From positions 1-11,484 of the forward strand of contig JBOGED010000428.1 of assembly GCA_050743625.1 (NCBI GenBank): 11,484 bases of DNA. Reading direction: 5' to 3'. Made by a program: the position numbers and the translations under genes. A model generated the notes under the pieces. The model ran no database searches and was not told the origin of the DNA. It saw only the letters and a list, made by a program, of their open reading frames with translations. Below, piece by piece: positions 6,417 through 11,484 of the stretch. Origin of the DNA: JBOGED01 sp050743625 (lineage in GTDB: Bacteria; Actinomycetota; Nitriliruptoria; Euzebyales; Egibacteraceae). Every line of letters starts with the position of its first letter. Positions within the stretch are counted from its first letter, which is position 1.

Positions 6417-6511
6417 CGGTGCATGGCGTGAGTTCTATACGGGCCCGGGCGAGTACGGACCGCCGGGATCCCGCACACATCGACGGAAAGCGACCTGAGG
6501 AAGGAGCGGAT

Positions 6512-6955
6512 GTGGCCGATCTACAAGACGTCGTCAAGCTCGTAGGGCGAGATCGGGGGCTGGCCGGGGTGGCGATCGCACGACCTGACGGCACCGTCCA
6601 GGCGTCGGTGGTCAACGTCGGCGTGCTCGACCACCCCGTGAGCGGCACGCCGGTCGTCGGGTTCGTCACCGCGGGCGGGACGAGGAAGCTCATGCTCCTG
6701 CGCCAGGGCCAATCACTGGCGGTCACGTTGCGCGCCGGCTGGGAGTGGGTGACGGTTGAGGGCACGGCCGACCTGGTGGGACCCGACGACCCGTTGGATG
6801 GCTTCGACCCGGAGCGGCTGCCGCAGCTGCTCCGCGACGTCTTCACGGCGGCGGGTGGGACCCATGAGAACTGGGCGGAGTACGACCGGGTGATGGCCGC
6901 GGAGCGGCGCACCGCCGTACTCATCCGGCCTGGCCGGATCTATTCGAACCGATAA
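6512..6955 (+). CDS. PPOX-class (TIGR03618-like) F420/flavin-dependent oxidoreductase
   Basis: Protein of 147 residues of the pyridoxamine-phosphate-oxidase-like split beta-barrel family. The order LAGVAIARPDGTVQASVVNVGVL, GFVTAGGTRKLMLLRQGQSLAVTL and WEWVTVEGTADLVGPDDP, then a C-terminal RTAVLIRPGRIYSN, is the usual layout of the TIGR03618 group, small dimeric proteins that bind F420 or FMN and reduce unknown substrates. The start is GTG 6512, with AAGGAG at 6501-6506 five bases upstream; the frame is open to 6419 but that extension has no RBS and no family resemblance. It lies 95 nt downstream of the SARP gene on the same strand, so read-through is possible, but nothing ties it to lasso biosynthesis. 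Cofactor choice between F420 and FMN cannot be decided from the sequence. Confidence 0.82.
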   Translation: MADLQDVVKLVGRDRGLAGVAIARPDGTVQASVVNVGVLDHPVSGTPVVGFVTAGGTRKLMLLRQGQSLAVTLRAGWEWVTVEGTADLVGPDDPLDGFDPERLPQLLRDVFTAAGGTHENWAEYDRVMAAERRTAVLIRPGRIYSNR

Positions 6956-7021
6956 ACCTCCGGTGACCGTCCGGTCCTTGCGCTGGGCGGTGCTGGGCGT
7001 GCCCGGCTTACTCTGGGTGCT

Positions 7022-7041
7022 CGCGGGGGCCTGCGCCCGCG
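7022..7041 (+). terminator. GC-rich hairpin downstream of the PPOX gene
   Basis: CGCGGG (7022-7027) pairs with CCCGCG (7036-7041), with an inner GC/GC pair and a CT loop, interrupted by a G/G mismatch. It lies 67 nt after the PPOX stop. There is no T-run after it, so at best it is a U-less terminator of the type common in actinomycetes. Confidence 0.25.
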
Positions 7042-7193
7042 CGGTCCGGCGACGGCCGCGGCTCGCGCAGCCGTCGTACGTCGTGGACGGGGTCGTGGGC
7101 CCGACGTGCTGGACTGGTCCGGCCGCTCCCCCTCATAGGGAGTCGCCACCAGCGCGCGACCGGCTCGGACGGGGCTTGACACGTCGATGCTAT

Positions 7194-7209
7194 GTGACTG
7201 CAAAGTCAC
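7194..7209. promoter_or_regulatory. Perfect palindromic operator candidate upstream of the amidohydrolase gene
   Basis: GTGACT GCAA AGTCAC: two perfectly inverted 6-bp arms with a 4-bp centre, flanked 12 bp upstream by TTGACA (7176-7181) which could be a -35 hexamer, although no good -10 follows at 16-18 bp. It lies 134 nt upstream of the amidohydrolase ATG. Shape and size fit a dimeric helix-turn-helix repressor of TetR, GntR or MarR type, but no such regulator gene is in the window. Confidence 0.45.
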
Positions 7210-7343
7210 TTTTGAGCCGGCGCGCTCTTGCTGATCCCTTGGGCCGAGGAGTTGCCGACCACCCGGTTCGTGGCGCGATGCAGACTTGAGGCATACGGAT
7301 GGCGCAGACGCCGGACGGCGATACCGGAGCAGGAGGGACAGCA

Positions 7344-8195
7344 ATGCGCGCGGTCGACTTCCACGTCCATCCGACAACGCCGGATTGGCTCGACGGCAGC
7401 ATGGCCGGGTATATCGAGCCGGCGGAGAAGTACTTCCGGGCGCCGGTCATCCGCGCGGATCTGCGCGAACTCGCCGATCGGTATCGCGCGCTCGACGCCA
7501 AAGCCGTCCTTTTAGCCTGGAACGCCAGCACGGCGATGCACCGCCCACCGGTTTCCAACGAGAGGATCGCGGCTGCGTGCGCCAAGGACGCCGATGTCTT
7601 CGTCGGGTTCGGCTGCGTCGACCCGCACACAGGCCGGGACGCGGTCGACGGTATCCGCCGGATCGCCGACCTCGGGCTGCGCGGCGTCAAGCTGCATCCC
7701 TCACTGCAGGCATTCGCGCCGGATGACGAGCAGTACTGGCCGATCTTCGCTCAGTGTGAGCGCCTAGGCCTGCCCGTCCTGTTCCACACCGGGACGAGCG
7801 GGATCGGCGCGGGTCAGCCCGGCGGCCAAGGGATCCGGCTCGACTATGCCCGACCGATCCGCCTGGATTCGGTCGCCGCGGCCCATCCAGCGCTGCAGAT
7901 CGTCGCCGCACACTTCGGCTGGCCGTGGCACCACGAACTGATCGCGATGGCGCTGCACAAGACCAACATTCACATCGAGATCTCCGGCTGGTCCCCACGG
8001 CGCATCCCCCCAGACGTAGTCCACGAGATGGGTGGACGTCTCCGCGACCGGTTCATCTGGGGCAGCGACACCCCATTCATTTCCCCCGAGCGGTCACTGG
8101 CGGAGATGAACGACCTCGGCCTGTCACCCACCGCCCTAACGGGGATCCTGCACGGCAACGCCATGCGGCTACTCGGGCTCGACAGCTCAAGGTAA
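7344..8195 (+). CDS. Amidohydrolase_2 family metal-dependent hydrolase or decarboxylase
   Basis: Protein of 283 residues with a TIM-barrel metal hydrolase pattern: DFHVHP (His7, His9) at the N-terminus, GLRGVKLHPSLQAF (His118), LPVLFHTG (His148), LQIVAAHFGWPW (His190) and FIWGSDTPF (Asp242). This is the amidohydrolase_2 (ACMSD-like) set of metal ligands, used for hydrolysis or non-oxidative decarboxylation of organic acids; the substrate cannot be told. I start at ATG 7344 because AGGAGG at 7331-7336 lies seven bases upstream and HxH then falls where the family has it; an upstream in-frame ATG at 7299 would add 15 unconserved residues. The next gene on the same strand, an MDR oxidoreductase, starts 136 nt downstream, with a small hairpin (8200-8218) between, so a shared transcript is possible but not certain. 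Confidence 0.85.
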   Translation: MRAVDFHVHPTTPDWLDGSMAGYIEPAEKYFRAPVIRADLRELADRYRALDAKAVLLAWNASTAMHRPPVSNERIAAACAKDADVFVGFGCVDPHTGRDAVDGIRRIADLGLRGVKLHPSLQAFAPDDEQYWPIFAQCERLGLPVLFHTGTSGIGAGQPGGQGIRLDYARPIRLDSVAAAHPALQIVAAHFGWPWHHELIAMALHKTNIHIEISGWSPRRIPPDVVHEMGGRLRDRFIWGSDTPFISPERSLAEMNDLGLSPTALTGILHGNAMRLLGLDSSR

Positions 8196-8199
8196 GGCA

Positions 8200-8218
8200 G
8201 GTCTTCCCACGCAAGACC
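8200..8218 (+). terminator. Small hairpin just after the amidohydrolase stop
   Basis: GGTCTT (8200-8205), a 7-nt loop, AAGACC (8213-8218), starting four bases after the TAA stop and followed by a pyrimidine-rich CTCCTCTCCTCC run rather than a T-tract. Possible weak terminator or mRNA-end stabiliser. Confidence 0.3.
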
Positions 8219-8331
8219 GCTCCTCTCCTCCGCTTGAACGAAAACCGCAGTTCAGCCAGCGGCAGTGATGCCCGTCGACGCGCTGCAAGGCACCGTTGCC
8301 GGTGGGTCCAAGCCCTGCAAAGATCGCGTCG

Positions 8332-9303
8332 ATGCGGGCGCTGCTGATCACCAGCCTCGACGGCCCAGACGGGCTCGCGCTGGCTGAGATCCCCGACCCG
8401 TCCGACCCTGGGATGGTCGCGATCAACGTCCACGCCGCCGGCGTGAGCTTCGCGGACCTGCTGCTTACACAGGGCCGCTACCAGGTCAGACCACCGCTGC
8501 CATTCACGCCAGGCTTCGAGGTCGCTGGCACCGTCCGGTCCGCACCCCCTGGATCGGGGCTCGAGCCCGGCCTGCGGGTGGTCGCGCAGGTGCCATTCGG
8601 CGGCTTCGCCCAGGTCGCGCTGGCCGACGCCGCGCGCACGATGCCGATTCCCGACGACCTCGCGTTCTTGCCTGCCGGCGGTTTCGTCGTGAACTACCAG
8701 ACCGCGCTGTTCGCCTTGCAGCGGCGTGCCCGACTGCGAGACGGCGAGATCGTACTCGTACATGGCGCCGGTGGTGGCCTCGGCGACGCCACGGTCCAGG
8801 TCGCCCGCACCCTGGGAGGCAACGTCGTGGCCGTCGCCTCGACCGACGAGAAACGCCAGGCGGCGCGCCGCTCCGGAGCTGAGCTGGTACTCGGTACCGA
8901 CCAAGACTGGCGCGCCGCGGTGCTGGATCACACGGGCGGGCGCGGCGCCGACGTCATTGTCGACCCAGTCGGCGGCGAGCGATTCGACCAGAGCCTGCGC
9001 TGCCTCGCACCGGAAGGACGGCTGCTCGCAGTCGGGTTCGCCGCCGGACGCATCCCCAGCGCACCAGCAAACCGGCTGCTGCTACGCAACAGTGGCGTGC
9101 TCGGCGCCGCCTGGCGCGAGTTCCTCGACGTGGACCCCGGCTACTTCCGCGCCGCGGGAAAGACACTGTCTGGCATGCTGCGGCGCGGCATGATCGACCC
9201 GGGCGTAGGCCATTGGTACCCCCTTGAGCGCGGCGCTGATGCCCTGCGCGACCTCCAGCAGCGCCGGGCGACCGGCAAACTCGTCCTGCAGACGGACTAC
9301 TGA
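8332..9303 (+). CDS. NADPH:quinone oxidoreductase-like MDR family protein
   Basis: Protein of 323 residues of the medium-chain dehydrogenase/reductase superfamily, quinone oxidoreductase branch. Visible elements: N-terminal GroES-like domain with VHAAGVSFADLLLTQGRY and PFTPGFEVAGTV, the nucleotide-binding glycine motif LVHGAGGGLGDATVQVAR (142-159) after NYQTALFAL, then GADVIVDPVGGERFDQSLRCL and APEGRLLAVGFAAG. No cysteine ligands of catalytic or structural zinc are present, which fits the zinc-less NADPH-dependent QOR/enoyl-reductase group rather than alcohol dehydrogenases. ATG 8332 is chosen because the family starts MRAL; the frame extends to a TTG at 8296 that adds unconserved residues. 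No clear Shine-Dalgarno precedes ATG 8332. The substrate is unknown; small quinones or enones are typical for the group. The gene runs towards the convergent VOC gene, with a repeat-rich gap between. Confidence 0.87.
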   Translation: MRALLITSLDGPDGLALAEIPDPSDPGMVAINVHAAGVSFADLLLTQGRYQVRPPLPFTPGFEVAGTVRSAPPGSGLEPGLRVVAQVPFGGFAQVALADAARTMPIPDDLAFLPAGGFVVNYQTALFALQRRARLRDGEIVLVHGAGGGLGDATVQVARTLGGNVVAVASTDEKRQAARRSGAELVLGTDQDWRAAVLDHTGGRGADVIVDPVGGERFDQSLRCLAPEGRLLAVGFAAGRIPSAPANRLLLRNSGVLGAAWREFLDVDPGYFRAAGKTLSGMLRRGMIDPGVGHWYPLERGADALRDLQQRRATGKLVLQTDY

Positions 9304-9334
9304 GGCTCGCCGGGTGTTCCGCACATGGAAGGCC

Positions 9335-9585
9335 GGCCCAATCCTGCACTGCAGCTCATGCCGGCTGGCGCCATTGACAAACCTCTGGAGGATGAGAATC
9401 CGGCAAACCAGGCATCCCGCGACCTTTCCGCGCTCGAGCGAGGCATCGAACGAAGCGCCGGGCGCTACTGTGCAGAGTTTTGCCGAACTACCGGCATTAG
9501 TCTGCACAGTGCAGGAATAGGCCGCCAACCAACTGGCGCGAACCCGGCAAACCAGGCGGCATGAGCTGCTGTGCAGAGTGGGCCC
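9335..9585. repeat. Intergenic repeat element with inverted ends (MITE-like or palindromic repeat cluster)
   Basis: Between the convergent QOR and VOC genes. The segments 9345-9368 and 9552-9575 are inverted copies, 22 of 24 bases identical, with core GCAGCTCATGCCG (9351-9363) versus CGGCATGAGCTGC (9557-9569); similarity continues outward to GGCCCA / TGGGCC with a small gap. A third related copy lies at 9491-9523 (CCGGCATTAG...GCAGGAATAGGCC) and a partial one at 9465-9478 (CTACTGTGCAGAGT, 13/14 matching 9566-9579). CCGGCAAACCAGGC is also present twice, at 9400-9413 and 9544-9557. No transposase and no clear target duplication were seen. It may be a non-autonomous mobile element, a cluster of extragenic palindromes, or a two-way terminator region. 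Confidence 0.6.
9467..9510. repeat. Two-tier hairpin inside the repeat element
   Basis: ACTGTGCAGA (9467-9476) pairs perfectly with TCTGCACAGT (9501-9510); inside it, TGCCG (9481-9485) pairs with CGGCA (9492-9496) across a 4+4 nt internal loop. The result is a 44-nt nested hairpin at the centre of the larger inverted repeat, between two convergent genes, so transcripts from either side would form it. Confidence 0.5.
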
Positions 9586-9589
9586 TGAC

Positions 9590-9994
9590 TTAGGACGGGG
9601 GAGCAAAGAGCTCGAGGGCGATGTTGTCGGGGTCCCGGAACGAGAGGCCGGAGCCATAGGTCGCGTCGATGATGCCTCCGTGCTCAATGCCAAGCTCGTC
9701 GAGCCGTGCCTGCCATGTCTCCAGCTCCGCTCTGTTCGCGCAGCTAAAGGCGATGTGGTCGAGGCCGATGCGCTCCTCGTTGAAGCGGTCACCTTGATCG
9801 GTCGCCTCATGGCCGTGCAAACCGATCAGCTGGCCAGAGGGCAACGCAAACGCGATATGGCGGATGGACAGCGGTTCTTGCATCATCTCGTCCAAGACTG
9901 GCTTTGACCCGAGCAGGCGCTCGTACCAGGTCGCGCTGGCCTCGATGTCAGTCACGGTCACTGCGATGTGCTGGATCGACGGAAAGTCAGGCAT
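9590..9994 (-). CDS. VOC family (glyoxalase/dioxygenase superfamily) protein
   Basis: Protein of 134 residues with the two beta-alpha-beta-beta-beta repeats of vicinal oxygen chelate proteins: IQHIAVTVTDIEASATWYERLLG (7-29) and IGLDHIAFSCANRAELETWQARLDELGI (76-103), ending FRDPDNIALELFAPP. Candidate metal ligands are His9, His60, His80 and Glu128. Such proteins act as lyases, isomerases, dioxygenases or drug-binding resistance proteins; nothing in the sequence fixes which. ATG 9994 is supported by AGGAG at 10003-10007, eight bases upstream. A TAGGAT hexamer on the minus strand (10036-10041) is a plausible -10 box without a matching -35. The gene stands alone, convergent with the QOR gene and divergent from the small unknown gene at 10077. 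Confidence 0.85.
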   Translation of the reverse strand: MPDFPSIQHIAVTVTDIEASATWYERLLGSKPVLDEMMQEPLSIRHIAFALPSGQLIGLHGHEATDQGDRFNEERIGLDHIAFSCANRAELETWQARLDELGIEHGGIIDATYGSGLSFRDPDNIALELFAPPS

Positions 9995-10076
9995 GGATGC
10001 GGCTCCTCAGATCGTTGACGCTCCCTGTATCGCCGATCCTAGTTGACGGCGCCGACGATGGGGACTGGTTGAGCCA

Positions 10077-10469
10077 GTGAGACGTGCGGCCCTTCGCTCT
10101 GCCCTCGTGAGTCGCTATCCATGGGTGGACTGTACGGAGTTCGGGCCGCGAGCCGTCGAGGCCGGGGAGTGTGACCGGTGCGGCGCCGAGGCTCGGCTTG
10201 TCGCGCCGTGTGGCCCGCCGCCGCGAGGAGTCGCCGGGGCGCGGCCGGGCTGGGCGCTGGGGCGGCGCTGCGCCTTGGAGTGCGGGTTGGACGCCTGGTG
10301 CTCCGGCCACGAGACTGAAGGCCAGCGAGCGTTGGCCTGGCTGTCCGCCTTGCCACCCGAGGCCGATGACGTGGCGCGGCTCTGGTGGGTGGCGACCGGG
10401 GAGGTTCGCGTGGATGGCGAGCTATTGCGCCGCGCGCAGCGGCTTGGCGAGGTGTACGGCAATAGCTGA
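10077..10469 (+). CDS. Small cysteine-rich protein of unknown function
   Basis: Protein of up to 130 residues; I do not recognise a named family. It reads like a real gene: GC-rich third positions, a compact acidic C-terminus and ordered blocks YPWVDCTEFGPRAVEAGECD, CDRCGAEARLVAPCG, RCALECGLDAWCSGHE and LSALPPEADDVARLWWVATG. Seven cysteines (19, 32, 35, 45, 65, 69, 75) and His78 could bind zinc, with C-x2-C at 32-35 looking like half of a zinc ribbon. No signal peptide or membrane helix. The start is uncertain: GTG 10077 lacks a good RBS, and GTG 10107 (VSRYPWV) would give 120 residues and begin at the conserved-looking part. It is divergent from the VOC gene and its stop is followed by a gene-poor stretch. 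Confidence 0.55.
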   Translation: MRRAALRSALVSRYPWVDCTEFGPRAVEAGECDRCGAEARLVAPCGPPPRGVAGARPGWALGRRCALECGLDAWCSGHETEGQRALAWLSALPPEADDVARLWWVATGEVRVDGELLRRAQRLGEVYGNS

Positions 10470-10705
10470 GGACGATGTCGTGATGAACCCCGTCTCGGCG
10501 TATCGGCGGCTCATTCCCACCGCTCGGGCTCGACACATGGGTCATGCGGACCGAGGACGCCTACGTGGGAACGCCTCAATGGCCTGCCCCACGCATGACA
10601 ACGGTCGCCTGGCGCGTCGACGCCCTCGCAGCCACGCAGCCTTTCGAGGGGCGAAACTGCGTCCACCGGCTCGGCGTGAGTGTCGGCTGAGCAAACGGTG
10701 GCCGC
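10470..10705. other. Gene-poor stretch with a possible coding remnant
   Basis: 236 nt with no convincing gene. In the plus frame open from 10487 to the TGA at 10688-10690 the translation contains LDTWVMRTEDAYVG, TPQWPAPRMTTVAWRVDAL and FEGRNCVHRLGVSVG, which has a protein-like composition but no good start or RBS (an internal ATG at 10544 gives 48 codons). It may be the tail of a decayed gene whose upstream part was lost where the frame meets two stops at 10481-10486. No family recognised. Confidence 0.25.
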
Positions 10706-11296
10706 TCAGTCGCGGTGCCGTCGATGGTCTTCTTCGTACGCCGGTCGGCGAACTCGGCGCACGCCCGCCGCCGCTGTCGGCGGGTTATCGCGGCGAAGCC
10801 ACGTGCGGCCCCAGGGCTTGAACACCGAGAGGAAGGTCATGAGCACAAGGGTGAGAACGGTGCTGATCGACCCGGCCATCAGCTGGTCGCGCAGCGCCAG
10901 GTACGCGGGATCGGACAAACCGGCGGGCATCGAGGAGCGGGTCACGGCTTCGCCGATCCAGCCGCCCATCCAGACACCCCCGAAGACGAGCGCGACCACG
11001 GTGAGCACGAGCTTGGCCAGCACCCACCAGTACCGGACCAGCCCCCACTTGGTCTTCATGCCCAATAGGGCGCCACTGACGAGCGAGCCCGTTCCCAGCG
11101 CGATCAGCAGCGCCCGGTCGAAGATGTGCGTGATCGCATGGGCGGCGTGCGTCAGGGGTGGCTCCCCGCTGGTCAGCGCGATGACGTTGAGGGTCAACTG
11201 GCAGAAGCCCACGCCGAGCCAACCGACGGACGTGACGTAATGGAAGAAGTCCAGGGTCCGCTTCGCCCGCTTGTTCGCGCGCTTCATCGCGCCCAT
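10706..11296 (-). CDS. Four-helix integral membrane protein of unknown function
   Basis: Protein of 196 residues with a basic N-terminus (MKRANKRAKRT) and four predicted transmembrane helices, at about 21-43 (VTSVGWLGVGFCQLTLNVIA), 56-79 (HIFDRALLIALGTGSLVSGA), 88-113 (YWWVLAKLVLTVVALVFGGV) and 141-160 (AGSISTVLTLVLMTFLSVF), then an Arg-rich cytoplasmic tail ending in His/Asp residues. It resembles small actinobacterial membrane proteins annotated only as hypothetical or DUF2269-like; I do not claim that family. Two ATGs are possible, 11296 and 11287; neither has a strong Shine-Dalgarno site. It is preceded on the minus strand by the palindromes at 11381-11391 and 11396-11420. No partner gene lies nearby in the window. 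Confidence 0.7.
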   Translation of the reverse strand: MGAMKRANKRAKRTLDFFHYVTSVGWLGVGFCQLTLNVIALTSGEPPLTHAAHAITHIFDRALLIALGTGSLVSGALLGMKTKWGLVRYWWVLAKLVLTVVALVFGGVWMGGWIGEAVTRSSMPAGLSDPAYLALRDQLMAGSISTVLTLVLMTFLSVFKPWGRTWLRRDNPPTAAAGVRRVRRPAYEEDHRRHRD

Positions 11297-11380
11297 CGTC
11301 CGATGTGGGGGAGTCCCTGCGGAAGCCGGCTGCCTGGCCTGTCGAAGATGGGGCTAGCTCCAATGCCACCAATTTAGGGT

Positions 11381-11391
11381 CTTGAGTCAAG
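11381..11391. promoter_or_regulatory. Palindrome CTTGAGTCAAG upstream of the membrane protein gene
   Basis: Perfect 5-bp arms around a central G, 84-95 nt upstream of the minus-strand ATG at 11296. On the minus strand it includes TTGACT, and CTAAAT follows seven bases later, too close for a standard -35/-10 pair. Candidate operator or promoter part; weak evidence. Confidence 0.3.
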
Positions 11392-11395
11392 CGTT

Positions 11396-11420
11396 GCTTT
11401 TGCGCGCGTACGCGCAAAGC
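11396..11420. repeat. GC hairpin with second TTTTGCGCGC copy at the window edge
   Basis: TTTGCGCG (11399-11406) pairs with CGCGCAAA (11411-11418) around CGTA; adding the flanking GC pair with one bulged T gives about ten pairs. The left arm sequence TTTTGCGCGC recurs at 11470-11479, 72 bp on, where the window stops. The two copies suggest a repeated protein-binding or structural element in the intergenic region beyond 11297. Confidence 0.35.
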
Positions 11421-11484
11421 CGCAGACCAAGGGATCTCGGGACACCCACAACACCTATTGGCCCGCTGTTTTTGCGCGCCAGCG

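Larger units (their letters stand above)
6956..7343. other. Gene-free stretch with hairpin and operator candidate
   Basis: 388 nt between the PPOX gene and the amidohydrolase gene. A GTG-started frame at 6963-7289 (108 codons) has no ribosome binding site, is Arg/Pro-rich and resembles no family I know; I do not call it. The stretch holds a GC hairpin at 7022-7041, a TTGACA hexamer at 7176-7181 and a perfect palindrome at 7194-7209, described separately. The 3' half is presumably the promoter region of the amidohydrolase gene. Confidence 0.5.

Noticed and set aside
7193..7210. CRP/GlxR-like site TGTGA...TCAC
   Set aside because: The half-sites are eight bases apart instead of six; the 6-4-6 palindrome GTGACT-GCAA-AGTCAC describes it better.
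6963..7289. Plus-strand GTG frame of 108 codons with a hydrophobic start
   Set aside because: No ribosome binding site, Arg/Pro-rich low-complexity remainder, no family resemblance, and it covers the likely promoter region of the next gene.
9335..9585. Integron attC-like recombination site
   Set aside because: The nested hairpins recall attC shape, but the RYYYAAC/GTTRRRY boxes are not in place and no integrase or cassette is present.
9335..9585. CRISPR array
   Set aside because: Copies are few, differ in length and orientation, and are not regularly spaced; no cas genes.
10171..10821. Plus-strand frame of 216 codons
   Set aside because: It overlaps the small cysteine-rich gene and the membrane protein gene and has the Arg/Pro/Ala composition typical of shadow frames in GC-rich DNA.

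Overview
The window reads as chromosomal DNA of a GC-rich actinomycete: GC-rich third codon positions, several GTG starts, AGGAG-type ribosome binding sites, a SARP regulator and an F420/PPOX-type flavin protein. No rRNA, tRNA, CRISPR array, transposase or phage gene was seen. I cannot place it at genus level.

Left part (1-4443, all minus strand). Reading downstream from 4443, there is a compact lasso peptide cluster in the order A-C-B1-B2: a 43-residue precursor (4312-4443), the asparagine-synthetase-like ring-forming enzyme (2440-4311), a PqqD-like leader-binding protein (2186-2443) and the cysteine leader peptidase (1704-2189). The junctions are back-to-back or 4-nt overlaps, so this is almost certainly one operon. 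No exporter gene accompanies it. After a 154-nt gap come two translationally coupled genes resembling glycine/betaine reductase component B (GrdE-like 287-1549, GrdB-like 1-287, cut by the window edge); the GrdE-like protein lacks the pyruvoyl-forming cysteine.

Centre (4444-6416). A 191-nt divergent promoter region separates the lasso operon from an unusual regulator on the plus strand. The regulator has an N-terminal SARP DNA-binding plus BTAD module, a disordered linker, one transmembrane helix and a C-terminal LamG/concanavalin-like domain predicted to lie outside the membrane. The intergenic region carries four tandem 11-bp repeats beginning CTGG at 4542, 4553, 4564 and 4575, which is the 11-bp periodicity expected of a SARP operator. 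Together these suggest a membrane-bound one-component sensor that reads an extracellular ligand and switches a lasso peptide operon, its own gene, or both. This is the most interesting system in the window. The predicted product is a 16-residue lasso peptide with an Asp1-Glu8 ring and a possible Cys2-Cys16 ring-tail disulfide (class III-like).

Right part (6417-11484). This is ordinary accessory or housekeeping content: a PPOX/F420-type flavin protein (6512-6955), a gene-free stretch with a perfect palindromic operator candidate, an amidohydrolase_2 protein (7344-8195), a zinc-less quinone-oxidoreductase-like MDR protein (8332-9303), a 250-bp intergenic repeat element with inverted ends (9335-9585), a VOC protein (minus, 9590-9994), a small cysteine-rich unknown (10077-10469), a gene-poor stretch with a possible coding remnant, and a four-helix membrane protein (minus, 10706-11296) with palindromes upstream of it.
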